Positions 24,305 through 32,689 of a stretch of DNA of 48,456 nucleotides are shown here, one piece after another (the stretch's first letter is position 1; each line of letters starts with the position of its first letter). The stretch is from contig JAUSKB010000023.1 in the NCBI GenBank assembly GCA_030647415.1, positions 1-48,456 of the forward strand, written 5' to 3'. A program made the position numbers and the translations under genes. The notes below the pieces were generated by a model that saw only the letters and a list, made by a program, of their open reading frames with translations, searched no databases and had not been told where the DNA came from. Origin of the DNA: a bacterium. GTDB taxonomy: Bacteria > Patescibacteriota > Minisyncoccia > UBA6257 > GWB1-50-10.

Positions 24305-25042
24305 TTACGGCTCCTCACCGACGAGCTCCCGGATTCCGAACGCATCGATTGCGCCGGCGTGCTCGGGGCCAAAAACAACAACGGTGTCGCCCGGTTCGAA
24401 CTCCGCGCCGAAGGGCAACCGAGTTCGTGGTCCCCTGCGGACCGTCCACTGTGTGCCCCCGGCATCCTCGATGAGAAAGCCACGCACGGATAGTGTGGTT
24501 GAACCACCTGAACCGGGACCAACGATAACACCGCGATGGACGTCCGAAAATCGCTGGGACCCGATGTCGCGGTAGAATGAACCCACCACGGGCGGCGGCG
24601 GACCGTGACGGACCATCTTAAAGACACCGCGATGGAACGGCGCCGCGACTATCCCGCCGGCGACCGCGACCACGAGAATGACCGCCAGCGTCAGGACAAG
24701 CGACGTACGGTATGCGAAGGAGTAGTGGCGGACCAGCACCTCAAGAAGCACCACGAAAACCGCGGAGAGCGCGACGAGAAGCCATGGCATGGCCCGAAAG
24801 AAGGCGAACCAACCGCTCGAGCCGAAGGCCGGTGCGAACCACGCGCCGGTCTGCCGGAGCGAAAACACCGCGAAGCTCGCGATAGAGAGGAGGGCGAGAA
24901 GGGCGAGGAGGATGCCGACGCCGACGAGCGTACCCTTCAACACGAAGTGCCAGCGCGGGCGCATGGTGATATCACCGCGCCGCGCGGCCTGGATGATGCG
25001 CTCCTTGATGGACCCGGGATCTATGGTCTTTTTTTCCTCCAT
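24305..25042 (-). CDS. Putative membrane partner (anti-sigma-like) of the ECF sigma factor
   Basis: Cytoplasmic N-terminus of about 35 residues (MEEKKTIDPGSIKERIIQAARRGDITMRPRWHF). Then come three hydrophobic segments, about 36-60, 80-102 and 115-135. A C-terminal soluble beta-rich domain (FSDVHRGVIVGPGSGGSTTLSVRGFLIED, PGDTVVVFGPEHAG) follows. No zinc-binding HxxxCxxC motif is present. The gene starts 6 nt after the sigma factor stop, an arrangement typical of sigma/anti-sigma pairs. The regulatory role is inferred from position and topology only. Confidence 0.6.
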   Translation of the reverse strand: MEEKKTIDPGSIKERIIQAARRGDITMRPRWHFVLKGTLVGVGILLALLALLSIASFAVFSLRQTGAWFAPAFGSSGWFAFFRAMPWLLVALSAVFVVLLEVLVRHYSFAYRTSLVLTLAVILVVAVAGGIVAAPFHRGVFKMVRHGPPPPVVGSFYRDIGSQRFSDVHRGVIVGPGSGGSTTLSVRGFLIEDAGGTQWTVRRGPRTRLPFGAEFEPGDTVVVFGPEHAGAIDAFGIRELVGEEP

Positions 25043-25048
25043 ACGTTT

Positions 25049-25618
25049 TTATTGGAATGGCTCCACGAACTTGCGGAGCATGAGCCGGCCGCGGCGGAGC
25101 CGGACGCCAACGGTCGCGACGGGAATTTCAAGCACATCGGCAATCGCCTGGTAATCAAGCTCGTCGAAGTAAAACAGTATAAGCGGCTCACGATACTTCA
25201 CCGAAAGCTGGTCGAGCGAGCGGTCGATGAGCTGCCGCATCTCGGTACGCGCCGCTGGTCCCTCGGCCGTCTCGGCCGCCGCAAGATGCGGAAATAACGT
25301 GTCCATGTCGAACAGGGAGAACGGCTCCGGTCGCTTCCGCTTCAGAAAGTTCACCACCTCATTGTGCGCGATGCGGTAAATCCACGGCGAGAACCGCCGA
25401 TCCGTGTCAAATCCCCGTAAGTTCGTGTAGGCCTTCATGAAGACGTCCTGGAGAAGGTCGCGCGAGTCCTCGCCGTCGGACACGAACCGTCGAATGTACC
25501 GCCGGAGTTTTGCCTCGTACCGTTCAACCAGCTCGCCGAATCGCTCGGTCTCCCCCGCCTGCACTCGCTCCGCAATCGCCTCATCAGTATGACCCTGAGC
25601 GGAAATCGAATGGGTCAT
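25049..25618 (-). CDS. ECF-type RNA polymerase sigma factor
   Basis: Sigma-70 family protein of 189 aa with only regions 2 and 4. Region 2 is at about 20-95 (GELVERYEAKLRRYIRRF, DLLQDVFMKAYTNLRGFD, FSPWIYRIAHNEVVNFLKRKR). Region 4 is at about 130-185 (LDQLSVKYREPLILFYFDELDYQAIADVLEIPVATVGVRLRRGRLML). It should direct polymerase to a small regulon. Being first in a run with the membrane partner and MacA/MacB exporter, it probably answers an envelope signal. No clear autoregulated promoter is seen in the 58 nt upstream. Confidence 0.93.
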   Translation of the reverse strand: MTHSISAQGHTDEAIAERVQAGETERFGELVERYEAKLRRYIRRFVSDGEDSRDLLQDVFMKAYTNLRGFDTDRRFSPWIYRIAHNEVVNFLKRKRPEPFSLFDMDTLFPHLAAAETAEGPAARTEMRQLIDRSLDQLSVKYREPLILFYFDELDYQAIADVLEIPVATVGVRLRRGRLMLRKFVEPFQ

Positions 25619-25676
25619 GGGAGGTGGGCAGAGTCGCTCACTGGTACTACAGCCGACCGGGAGCCGCTATTTCATC

Positions 25677-25913
25677 CTAGAACCCCAGGCCAGCCCCCGA
25701 GGTGAGCGACACCGACTTGATGAATGCGGGGATGGCGAAGATGAGGCCGATGGCCGGTAGCACGATGACGGCGATGGTCACGATGAGCGTCCACTTGAAA
25801 TACTTCCGCATCTTTTCAACCGACCGGTAGATGGCGTCAAGCTTCTGCTCCTGCGCCGCGAGCCGGCCCGACACACTCGCTTCATTGCGTTCCTCCCGCC
25901 GTGTTTCATCCAT
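25677..25913 (-). CDS. Small single-span membrane protein (78 aa)
   Basis: Unknown family. A helical, charged N-terminus (EASVSGRLAAQEQKLDAIYRSVEKMRKYFKW) precedes one long membrane segment (TLIVTIAVIVLPAIGLIFAIPAF). The start at 25913 is preferred to 25961 because a TACCAT -10-like box lies 7 nt upstream and because the truncated paralogue at 29116 begins at the same Met. The two copies bracket the ATP-grasp module. Confidence 0.7.
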   Translation of the reverse strand: MDETRREERNEASVSGRLAAQEQKLDAIYRSVEKMRKYFKWTLIVTIAVIVLPAIGLIFAIPAFIKSVSLTSGAGLGF

Positions 25914-25987
25914 AATGGTAATGGTACCACAGAACAGGTTCATCCACTGCTCATGAATCAAGAACCCCGAGCTTCATATTTTTTTGT

Positions 25988-26015
25988 TTGACGTGATTGG
26001 TTATTTGTATAGAAT
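25988..26015 (+). promoter_or_regulatory. Promoter of the ATP-grasp module
   Basis: TTGACG (25988-25993), a 16-nt spacer and TAGAAT (26010-26015), 39 nt before the GTG start with a GAGGA Shine-Dalgarno near 26042. Confidence 0.65.
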
Positions 26016-26054
26016 ACAGGTAGTATTCGGACTTTAACAAAATGAGGATAAAAC

Positions 26055-27056
26055 GTGAAAATCTTGATTCTTTACAACGTGGCTAGGCAGTTGAAAAAGG
26101 GAATTGAAACTGATCTGGTCTGCGAGCAGGAAATTACCATTATCGTCCCGTTGGTCAAAAGGTTTCTCCAAAAAAATGGCTATTCGGTCCAGACGATGGA
26201 AACCGATTTCAACCTGTGGGAGAAGCTGAAGAGGAAAAAGAAGTCAGTTGACATCGTTCTGAATCTCGCCGAGGCGTTCGGAGGCGGCAATACCAACGAA
26301 ACGTTAGTTCCTGAAATGCTGGAGGCACTGGAAATTCCATTTACTGGGGCGTCGGCCCATAATATGCATCTTACTCTCGACAAAGAGAAAACCAAACTCG
26401 TCTTGGCATATTATGGCGTGCCCATACCAAAACATCAGGTATTCCGCCATCCGGAAGAGAATCTGGCCTCTGGTTTGATGTTTCCCCTGATCGTCAAACC
26501 AATCCGTGAAGAGGCGAGTATCGGCATCTATCGCGACAGCGTTGTATCCTCAAGGAAACAACTTCGCGTGAAGGTACAAACGGTCTTGAAAAACTACCGC
26601 CAACCAGCTCTGGTAGAAGAATTCATCAAGGGAAGGGAAATTTCGGTTGGTATGATTGGGAATGCTTTCGACTTCATCATTTTTCCTCCATTGGAATTCA
26701 TCTTTTCGGAAGCACAATCTCCGCTTGAACAGATTCGTTCTTACGAATACAAGTGGGGAGGCAAGAGGGAGCAAATGACCCGGGCATCCTTGCCAAGAAA
26801 AACAGTAAGGAAACTGGAGGAATACACCAGGATCGCCTACAAAGTCACTGAGTGCAGGGATTATGCGAGAATGGATTATCGCCTGGATGATGCAGGGAAT
26901 ATTTACCTCTTGGAGGTAAACTACAACCCGGGCATCGGGCCGAATACTCATGGCCTGAATAACACGCTTACTATGATGGCGAGCTTCGTGGGTATTAGTT
27001 TTGAGGATTTGGTCGAGAAGATCATTTCAATCGCTCACAAGAGATATCAGTCCTGA
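26055..27056 (+). CDS. D-Ala-D-Ala ligase-like ATP-grasp enzyme
   Basis: ATP-grasp carboxylate-amine ligase, 333 aa, starting at GTG. It has the D-Ala-D-Ala ligase layout: an N-terminal lobe with VDIVLNLAEAFGGGNTNETLVPEMLEALEIPFTG in place of the usual HGxxGEDG loop, a central lobe with LMFPLIVKPIREEASIGI, LVEEFIKGREISVGMIG, and the metal site ARMDYRLDDAGNIYLLEVNYNPG near 285-307. The substrate is not predictable. Catalytic serine-containing loops of true Ddl are altered, so a peptide or amino-acid ligase role outside peptidoglycan is more likely. The gene is more AT-rich than its surroundings and has a Shine-Dalgarno. A second, unrelated ATP-grasp enzyme follows 25 nt downstream. Confidence 0.85.
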   Translation: MKILILYNVARQLKKGIETDLVCEQEITIIVPLVKRFLQKNGYSVQTMETDFNLWEKLKRKKKSVDIVLNLAEAFGGGNTNETLVPEMLEALEIPFTGASAHNMHLTLDKEKTKLVLAYYGVPIPKHQVFRHPEENLASGLMFPLIVKPIREEASIGIYRDSVVSSRKQLRVKVQTVLKNYRQPALVEEFIKGREISVGMIGNAFDFIIFPPLEFIFSEAQSPLEQIRSYEYKWGGKREQMTRASLPRKTVRKLEEYTRIAYKVTECRDYARMDYRLDDAGNIYLLEVNYNPGIGPNTHGLNNTLTMMASFVGISFEDLVEKIISIAHKRYQS

Positions 27057-27081
27057 AAAACTACCAAGAAAGGAGGGATGT

Positions 27082-28425
27082 ATGATGATCAAGGCAATTC
27101 TGATTGCTAACACCGCAGAAGCCTTCAAAGAGATTTTGGGCAAAGATAGCCACACCAGACGGGGCAAAGAGAGAATCAATCATGAACTCACGCTTTCTCA
27201 GAGGGCGTTCTTCTGGGAAAGCGACAACAAGATTGTCGTCACACCCTACCCGATTCCTTCAGTACTCTTGGAGGCAAATAAAAGGGCGTTGGGATTTGGT
27301 AATGTGGTCAATCTGGCTCCCACAAGTGGAAGTGTTAACCTCTGCTCATCGGTCTTGGGGGATAGAAAACTTCTGAGATTGATCGCCGGAGAAATAAGGA
27401 AAAGCCGGTGCGTGGCCGTGTCTCCGTATGCCGTGACGCAGGATTTTTTGCAACTGGTTGCTGGACTCAAAGGATTAGGTCTGCAGTTTGTGGTGGAAGA
27501 GAAACCCGCAGACGCCTCTCTGTGGATCGTTTCTTATTTAGACTCCAAAGCAGGATTTCGCACAGAGATGCTGAAATTGCGGTCTGAACACGTAGAAGTG
27601 AAAGTCCCAGAGGGGTTTGTTGCACAAAATGTAGCGGAAGCTCAACGGATGGCGGAGTGGTTCTACAAAAGTGGCCGGTCGTTAGTGTTGAAGGCAAACT
27701 TCGGAGAGTCCGGGTGGGGAATAAAAATTATTCGAGAAGAAGAATACACCTCGCTCCCTGCTTTCCGAAAAGCATTTGCCACGATACTGAAGAATGATGT
27801 CATTTGGCAAAACACCAGCATTGTGGTTGAGGAGTTTGTAGATCCCGACACTGAAGTTGCCGGAGGATCTCCTTCAACTGAAATGTTAGTTACCGAACAG
27901 GGAGCTTTATTCCTCTATCACTGCGGCCAAGTGGTCAACGATGCCGGCGCATTTTTCGGAGTAGAGATTGGAAGGGGCGCACTTTCCAATTCTCTTTCAA
28001 GAAAACTGCTTGTTATCGGAAACATCATCGGTAAGCGATACTGGGAACTGGGCTATCGTGGATATTTCGACATCGATTTCATCATTTCAAAAACCGGTGA
28101 AATTTTTGTTGCAGAGACCAATACAAGGAGAACCGGCGGCACTCACGTCTATGACGCTGCAAGGCATCTCTTCGGTGGAGAATATGAAAAAGAAGCATAT
28201 CTGCTGTCTCATGATTCATTTCTCTACCACAGGAAAAGAATGTTGCCTGAGGAGCTTCTAGAGAAACTCAAGGTGATACTTTATCCTATTAAAGGAGAGA
28301 AGAAGGGTGTGATTATTACTCTAATCAGTGAATGGAGTCCGGTATTAGGGTATATCATCATTGCCTCAAACCGTTCCGAGGGCCAGAAAATGCAGCGACG
28401 GTTGCTCAGTATTTTCGACAGGTGA
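27082..28425 (+). CDS. Pre-ATP-grasp/PGM1-like ligase (second ATP-grasp enzyme)
   Basis: 447 aa. The start at 27082/27085 follows a strong AAGGAGGG Shine-Dalgarno (27070-27077). The N-terminal domain (to about 195) resembles the pre-ATP-grasp region of PGM1-type peptide ligases (KIVVTPYPIPSVLLEANKRALGF, LVAGLKGLGLQFVVEE). The ATP-grasp domain has SLVLKANFGESGWGIKII near 215-232, VVEEFVDPDTEVAGGSPS near 265-282 and the Mg site GYRGYFDIDFIISKTGEIFVAETNTRRTGG near 335-364. A C-terminal domain follows (GVIITLISEWSPVLGYIIIASNR). PGM1 joins an amino-acid derivative to a peptide; the substrate here is unknown. It is cotranscribed with the preceding ligase. Confidence 0.8.
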   Translation: MMIKAILIANTAEAFKEILGKDSHTRRGKERINHELTLSQRAFFWESDNKIVVTPYPIPSVLLEANKRALGFGNVVNLAPTSGSVNLCSSVLGDRKLLRLIAGEIRKSRCVAVSPYAVTQDFLQLVAGLKGLGLQFVVEEKPADASLWIVSYLDSKAGFRTEMLKLRSEHVEVKVPEGFVAQNVAEAQRMAEWFYKSGRSLVLKANFGESGWGIKIIREEEYTSLPAFRKAFATILKNDVIWQNTSIVVEEFVDPDTEVAGGSPSTEMLVTEQGALFLYHCGQVVNDAGAFFGVEIGRGALSNSLSRKLLVIGNIIGKRYWELGYRGYFDIDFIISKTGEIFVAETNTRRTGGTHVYDAARHLFGGEYEKEAYLLSHDSFLYHRKRMLPEELLEKLKVILYPIKGEKKGVIITLISEWSPVLGYIIIASNRSEGQKMQRRLLSIFDR

Positions 28426-28444
28426 TTGAATTGATTCTAGTTAC

Positions 28445-28480
28445 AAAACGGGTTACACTTCGCGGTGTAGCCCGTTTTTT
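28445..28480 (+). terminator. Intrinsic terminator overlapping the leader of the C39-like peptidase gene
   Basis: Stem AACGGGTTACAC with GTGTAGCCCGTT, then six Ts ending 2 nt before the ATG at 28483. It should end most transcripts of the two ligase genes, leaving the peptidase to read-through or to be expressed only when the hairpin is disrupted. Confidence 0.8.
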
Positions 28481-28482
28481 AT

Positions 28483-28989
28483 ATGAAAACAGATTTATTA
28501 CCAGTAAAACCATTTCAGGAAACTCTCCACCAGAATATGTGCGGGCCGGCAAGCCTGAAAATGGTTTTCCATTACTACGGAATTGAAAAGTCAGAACAAG
28601 AAATAGCCGAAATGTGTAATGTAGATGAAGACTTGGGAACCAACGACACAACGATTCAAAGGGTGGCTGAAGAATTGGGATTCAAGGTAAAAATAAAAAA
28701 TAATAGCACGTTTGAAGACATTCGGGCCTGGTTAGATGAAAAAGTGCCGGTGATTGTGAATTGGTTTACCAGAGGTCGATCAGATTATGATGATTCAGAG
28801 GTTGCGGATGGCCATTATTCCGTGGTTGTCGGATTAGATGAAGAATTTATTTATTTACAGGATCCAGAAATAGGAAAGTTGAGAAAGATAGAGAAAGAAG
28901 ATTTTATGAAAGTGTGGTTTGATTTTACGGGGAAATATATAAACCCAGATGAGTTGATTATTAGACAGCTTATTGCTATTTCCAAATGA
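28483..28989 (+). CDS. C39-like cysteine peptidase
   Basis: 168-aa soluble protein with the layout of peptidase family C39: Cys in LHQNMCGPASLKMVFHYYGI (about residue 21), His in VADGHYSVVVGLDEE (near 105) and Asp in IYLQDPEIGKLRK (near 121). The oxyanion Gln lies just before the Cys. It is a free-standing domain with no transporter. In peptide natural-product systems such enzymes cut leader peptides, but the same fold also occurs in general peptidases. It lies behind a terminator after the two ligase genes. No precursor-peptide ORF is visible nearby. Confidence 0.82.
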   Translation: MKTDLLPVKPFQETLHQNMCGPASLKMVFHYYGIEKSEQEIAEMCNVDEDLGTNDTTIQRVAEELGFKVKIKNNSTFEDIRAWLDEKVPVIVNWFTRGRSDYDDSEVADGHYSVVVGLDEEFIYLQDPEIGKLRKIEKEDFMKVWFDFTGKYINPDELIIRQLIAISK

Positions 28990-28993
28990 AAAA

Positions 28994-29116
28994 TCAAGAA
29001 TCCCGCCCCAAGGGGACGGGGTATGACCGGTAGATGGCCTCGAGCTTCCGGTCCTGCGCCGCCAGCCGGTTTGACAAGCTCACCGCAGGCTGTTCCTCGA
29101 ACCGTATGTCATCCAT
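28994..29116 (-). pseudogene. Truncated paralogue of the small membrane protein at 25677
   Basis: Reads MDDIRFEEQPAVSLSNRLAAQ... and DRKLEAIYRS, clearly related to the N-terminal part of the gene at 25913 (GRLAAQEQKLDAIYRSVEK). It then runs into a hairpin (CCCCGTCCCC/GGGGCGGG) and stops after 40 codons, losing the membrane segment. The -10 box (TATCAT, 6 nt before the ATG) is kept. It marks the right border of the ATP-grasp module. Its hairpin is also the likely terminator for the peptidase gene. Confidence 0.8.
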
Positions 29117-29170
29117 AGGGTAATGATAGCACAGCACAATTGCGTCTTCCCCTCATGCGTATAAAAAGAA

Positions 29171-29192
29171 GAGGGCGGCATGTGCCGCCCTC
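29171..29192 (-). terminator. Terminator of the kinase-phosphatase operon
   Basis: 10-bp stem GAGGGCGGCA/TGCCGCCCTC followed on the minus strand by TTCTTTTTAT, 15 nt after the kinase stop. Confidence 0.85.
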
Positions 29193-29206
29193 GTTGTTGA
29201 TTCAAC

Positions 29207-30943
29207 CTACCTACTGCTATTCATGCGGAGCGACCACACCTCGCCTCGCTGAATATAGGTGACCAGATCCCCCCAGTTCGAGAGGATCATATCGGTCGCG
29301 ATTTGTCTGTCCTCGACTTTCGTAACGCTGCCGCTCGTCGGAGCGAATACGGCTAACGTACCGTCCTCGAGTATCGTCGCGCAAACCCCTTTCGGGAGTA
29401 TGGCGAGATTCAATTCCGGCCCATCAGTTACACCGCTCCACACCTTATATGACGAATAATCGTGATTGAAGGTGAGCTCTATCTTCTGGTAGGTTCCGCT
29501 CTTATCGATGTAGATGAGCGAAACAAAACGGTTTCCTGCCTTGCCGGCGATCACCTGCACACCGTCTAACTCGCGAACTCGCGTTTGCGTTACTGCGGCA
29601 TCGCCGAACGGTGCAATGACAAACTTCGCACCCATCGCATCAATGACACCGCATCCATCAAACCACTTTGTTGAATTCACAAGGATACCCCACGTTTGCC
29701 CAGCGGAAGCTATCACTCGGTCGCCAAGCTGCGTACACTTGATTTCCATGAGACCCTGGTCCGTCACCCCAAACATTCGATTTTCATATCCGACGAGCTG
29801 ACGAACCTTCACTGAAAACGGGAGGATCTCGCTACGTAAACCTCCATCTCGAATAAACTCAAGACGCACTGACCCGCGCTCAACCCATCCGGCGAGCCAC
29901 CCCTTTCTGACGCGTATGACTTCGCAATCACTCGAGGCTACTGTCATACTATGCTGTCTCGTCGCTAGATCTACGAGTTTATTAGATGCGAGGAGTGCTA
30001 ACCCACAAGGAAAAATCCGTGTTGCTTCGTCTCCCGGAAATCCGAAAAGCTTCTCATATACAAGCATTCCCGATGCTGCCGTAGTAACGACACGAAGCAC
30101 CTGGATCGCCCGTGGAGTCGCAAGAGCCTTGTCGAATGGCGACGGTGGTTCCGTACGCTCACCTTTCTGGAACGTCGCTTCGTACCAACTAAGCAACGAA
30201 GTGGGAATGCACGAGAAATCCCGCACCGCCTGATTCAACCTGACGCCAGGCGTGAACACTGAAGCATTCGCTCGCATCCGATTCTCAAGGTCTCCCCTCG
30301 CGTATCCGTCTAACGTACCCTTGTATGGATGGATGCCGGTGTACACCTGGAACGTGACGACCCCCCAAGCAAACCAATCGGTTCGCTCGTCGAATTTTTT
30401 GGCATGCCAATCGCGCACTGACGGCATGACCACCGTCGGTGGCCACCTGCCGATCGACCACGAGTCTACGTCGACTATGCGGGGATCGGGATCACCACCA
30501 GTGAACTGCGCGAACCAGTTGAGCTCGTTCGGATCGACCAGAATCGCCTTGTGCCCATGAGCGAAGACGAACACTTCGCGCATGCGATCGACGAGCGTCG
30601 AGGCGTGCTTCGAGGTGAATTTCTCACGTCGATGGAATTCCGTGGTGAACACGCGCGCGAGCGGGTGCCCATCGACATATGGCATGTAGTACCCTACCGG
30701 ACCTTTGGCCGAATCAACCGCAAGCCCTCGGGGTGCCACAATGCATCGGTGCTGAAGGACCGTGAGCGCCTTGATCTTGTCGATCATGCCGCTCTTCGCC
30801 ATCTTTCCGGGATCCGTGTAGATCTTTACGACCATATCCGAAACCCTATAGATGGAACCCTCCCCGCCGGTCGCGACGTGATCGCTTGGACGGAGCGTCA
30901 CCGGCCCCTTGCCCTCAAGCGTGACCTGTATGGCACCGCTCAT
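29207..30943 (-). CDS. YegI-like protein kinase with C-terminal propeller-like domain
   Basis: 578 aa. The kinase domain (about 1-300) has Gly loop VATGGEGSIYRV and Lys in MVVKIY. The catalytic loop is FAHGHKAILVDPNELNW in place of HRD, and RIVDVDSWSI replaces DFG; both are characteristic of YegI-type kinases that pair with PP2C phosphatases. The C-terminal half (from about 330) has WD-like repeated strands (SNKLVDLATRQHSMTVASSDCEV, WGDLVTYIQRGEVWSLRM) and is probably a beta-propeller sensor. The ATG at 30943 overlaps the phosphatase stop (ATGA) and is preceded by GAGGAGG; the longer reading is rejected. With the phosphatase and vWA genes it forms a TerY-P/Yeg triad. Confidence 0.8.
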   Translation of the reverse strand: MSGAIQVTLEGKGPVTLRPSDHVATGGEGSIYRVSDMVVKIYTDPGKMAKSGMIDKIKALTVLQHRCIVAPRGLAVDSAKGPVGYYMPYVDGHPLARVFTTEFHRREKFTSKHASTLVDRMREVFVFAHGHKAILVDPNELNWFAQFTGGDPDPRIVDVDSWSIGRWPPTVVMPSVRDWHAKKFDERTDWFAWGVVTFQVYTGIHPYKGTLDGYARGDLENRMRANASVFTPGVRLNQAVRDFSCIPTSLLSWYEATFQKGERTEPPSPFDKALATPRAIQVLRVVTTAASGMLVYEKLFGFPGDEATRIFPCGLALLASNKLVDLATRQHSMTVASSDCEVIRVRKGWLAGWVERGSVRLEFIRDGGLRSEILPFSVKVRQLVGYENRMFGVTDQGLMEIKCTQLGDRVIASAGQTWGILVNSTKWFDGCGVIDAMGAKFVIAPFGDAAVTQTRVRELDGVQVIAGKAGNRFVSLIYIDKSGTYQKIELTFNHDYSSYKVWSGVTDGPELNLAILPKGVCATILEDGTLAVFAPTSGSVTKVEDRQIATDMILSNWGDLVTYIQRGEVWSLRMNSSR

Positions 30944-31839
30944 GGCGCCTCCTCTCTGCCACCCTCGTGGTCGATATGGATCGCCGCAAGCGCGATGTCG
31001 TCGACGGGACCGACACCAAAGCGCTTTGAGTCCTTGATGCCCCAATTCACCCGTCGCTTCACGAATTCCCCGGCGGTCGTCTTGAACGCGAGGAACTCAA
31101 CCACGGCATCTTGCCAACCCATGCCGGCAATCTGCGTGATGCCATCGGTGAGCACCGCGATGAAACGCAATCGCAGCAACTCCTCGGCGGAAATCGGGAT
31201 GGTGATGCCAGAGATCCCGTCACGGAGCGCATACCGAACCATCACAGACTCAGCCTGGGCACCTTCGGGCGCCGATGGGCGAAGAATCGATTCCGATCCG
31301 TATCGTGGCGCGTCAAGGTCCCCGCCATGCCGTCGGACAAAACTCTCAAGATCGACGCCATCATACTCATACCATGGGTAGAATGGCGTGTTGTCATCCC
31401 AGTCGAATCTCGTCATTCGCAACGAACCGTCGAGATACTTCATCGCGACGACGCCATCCCCTCTCACATGAACCACGCCACCGTCATTCGCGACATACGC
31501 ATACGCGCACGTCGCGTACATGTCTCGGGATTTGACGCCAAGGATGTCGAGCGACGGACGAAGTTCCGAGAAGGTCGCTGCCTGTCGCGCGCTGATGGCT
31601 TCCATGGCTCCCTGCGTCGACCCTGGACACGACTTCGCGTGCGCCCGAATCGCCTCAAGGGTCAGGAACGAGACGATGCGCGCACCTACGTCGGTGTATC
31701 CGCCTGTCGAACATCCGTCGGACACGATGGCGCACGCCGCACTGGAACCTGCGCTTGAGAGCGCATAGTCCTGGCATATCTTCCCACCGGTGTAATGCGA
31801 ATGGCCGATCTGAAAGTGATGATCTGCTGAAAGAATCAT
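30940..31839 (-). CDS. PP2C-family protein phosphatase
   Basis: 299 aa. PPM/PP2C metal-binding motifs are readable: CAIVSDGCSTGG (about 36-47), VHVRGDGVVAMKYL, RFIAVLTDGITQIAG and VDDIALAAIHI at the C-terminus. There is no membrane segment. It should dephosphorylate targets of the kinase encoded immediately downstream, whose start overlaps its stop codon. It is preceded by an AAAGGAG Shine-Dalgarno and by a stem-loop at 31870-31893 in the gap after the vWA gene. Members of this class occur with YegI kinases (E. coli YegK). Confidence 0.85.
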   Translation of the reverse strand: MILSADHHFQIGHSHYTGGKICQDYALSSAGSSAACAIVSDGCSTGGYTDVGARIVSFLTLEAIRAHAKSCPGSTQGAMEAISARQAATFSELRPSLDILGVKSRDMYATCAYAYVANDGGVVHVRGDGVVAMKYLDGSLRMTRFDWDDNTPFYPWYEYDGVDLESFVRRHGGDLDAPRYGSESILRPSAPEGAQAESVMVRYALRDGISGITIPISAEELLRLRFIAVLTDGITQIAGMGWQDAVVEFLAFKTTAGEFVKRRVNWGIKDSKRFGVGPVDDIALAAIHIDHEGGREEAP

Positions 31840-31869
31840 GTTGCTACTCCTTTCCTGTGGATATACGGA

Positions 31870-31893
31870 AAGGGCGGTGTTGCCACCGCCCTT
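31870..31893. other. Stem-loop between vWA and phosphatase genes
   Basis: Perfect 10-bp stem AAGGGCGGTG/CACCGCCCTT, loop TTGC. The T-run (CTTTTTATTT) is on the plus-strand side only, so on the operon strand it is more likely a processing or stability element than a terminator. Confidence 0.5.
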
Positions 31894-31914
31894 CTTTTTA
31901 TTTCGAGTGGCCCC

Positions 31915-32673
31915 CTATATGGTGGCCGCGATCGCCTGGCTCGGCCCACCGGTCCCGATGGCCTGTGACTGGCTCGACACAGACTGAGAGACGAACTCGG
32001 CGAGCTTTGCGAGCTTACCCTTCGTCGCGTCCCCGATGTCTATGTATTTGAGATCAGCCTCGGTCGCGAATCGCTGAAGCTCCTTGGTGTGTAGCTTCGC
32101 ATTGACCCCGATGAGGATCGGAACCAAGGACTCGATATCCTCCCCCTTCTGCCCACGATCGATCTCCGCACGGATCATCCGAGGTGTCGAGGACGACGCA
32201 TTGTCGTCACCGTCAGTAAGGACGAACACGATACCGTTCGCGAGGAAGTTCTGTGACATAAGCTGCTTTGCGTAGGCGTTCGTCGCGCCAACGCCGGAAT
32301 ACACGGCGTCGAAAAGCGGCGTCATGCCACCCGTTTTGAGAGGCTGATACGCACCTGGATCGATCTCCCCAAGCGGCTTGAAACCATGAATCTCCTCGAT
32401 GCCGCCACTCAATGACGAGGAGAACAGGATGAGGCGCAACAGCAGATTGTTCGACCGTGGCGACTTCTTGCAGCTCTCCACAGCCGTCTGAAGACACTTG
32501 AGGAGGTCATCCGCAAAGTCGTCTACAGAGCCGGTTACGTCCACCGCGATGGTCACGAGCGTGTACTCGGTTGCGCCGAGATGCTCGATGCGCGTCGCGG
32601 AAAAATGGAACCCCTTCCCGCTCCCGATCTGCATGTTCTCCATGCTCGGATCGATGTTGCTCAAACGTGGCAT
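31915..32673 (-). CDS. TerY/YegL-like von Willebrand factor A protein
   Basis: 252 aa with a vWA domain covering most of the length. The MIDAS residues are readable: TIAVDVTGSVDDFA (about 40-53), a Thr in LKTGGMTPLFDAVY and Asp in FVLTDGDDNASS. TerY-like proteins act as metal-dependent scaffolds with PP2C phosphatases and kinases (TerY-P triad). The Shine-Dalgarno is GAAAGGAGAT. It lies between pncA (16 nt upstream) and the phosphatase gene (75 nt downstream), so the triad is cotranscribed with NAD salvage. Confidence 0.85.
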   Translation of the reverse strand: MPRLSNIDPSMENMQIGSGKGFHFSATRIEHLGATEYTLVTIAVDVTGSVDDFADDLLKCLQTAVESCKKSPRSNNLLLRLILFSSSLSGGIEEIHGFKPLGEIDPGAYQPLKTGGMTPLFDAVYSGVGATNAYAKQLMSQNFLANGIVFVLTDGDDNASSSTPRMIRAEIDRGQKGEDIESLVPILIGVNAKLHTKELQRFATEADLKYIDIGDATKGKLAKLAEFVSQSVSSQSQAIGTGGPSQAIAATI

Positions 32674-32689
32674 AGGCTTACATCTCCTT

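Noticed and set aside
26055-28989. Standard RiPP cluster
   Set aside because: No precursor peptide ORF was found between or beside the ligase and peptidase genes; only a broader peptide-ligase role is kept as a hypothesis.
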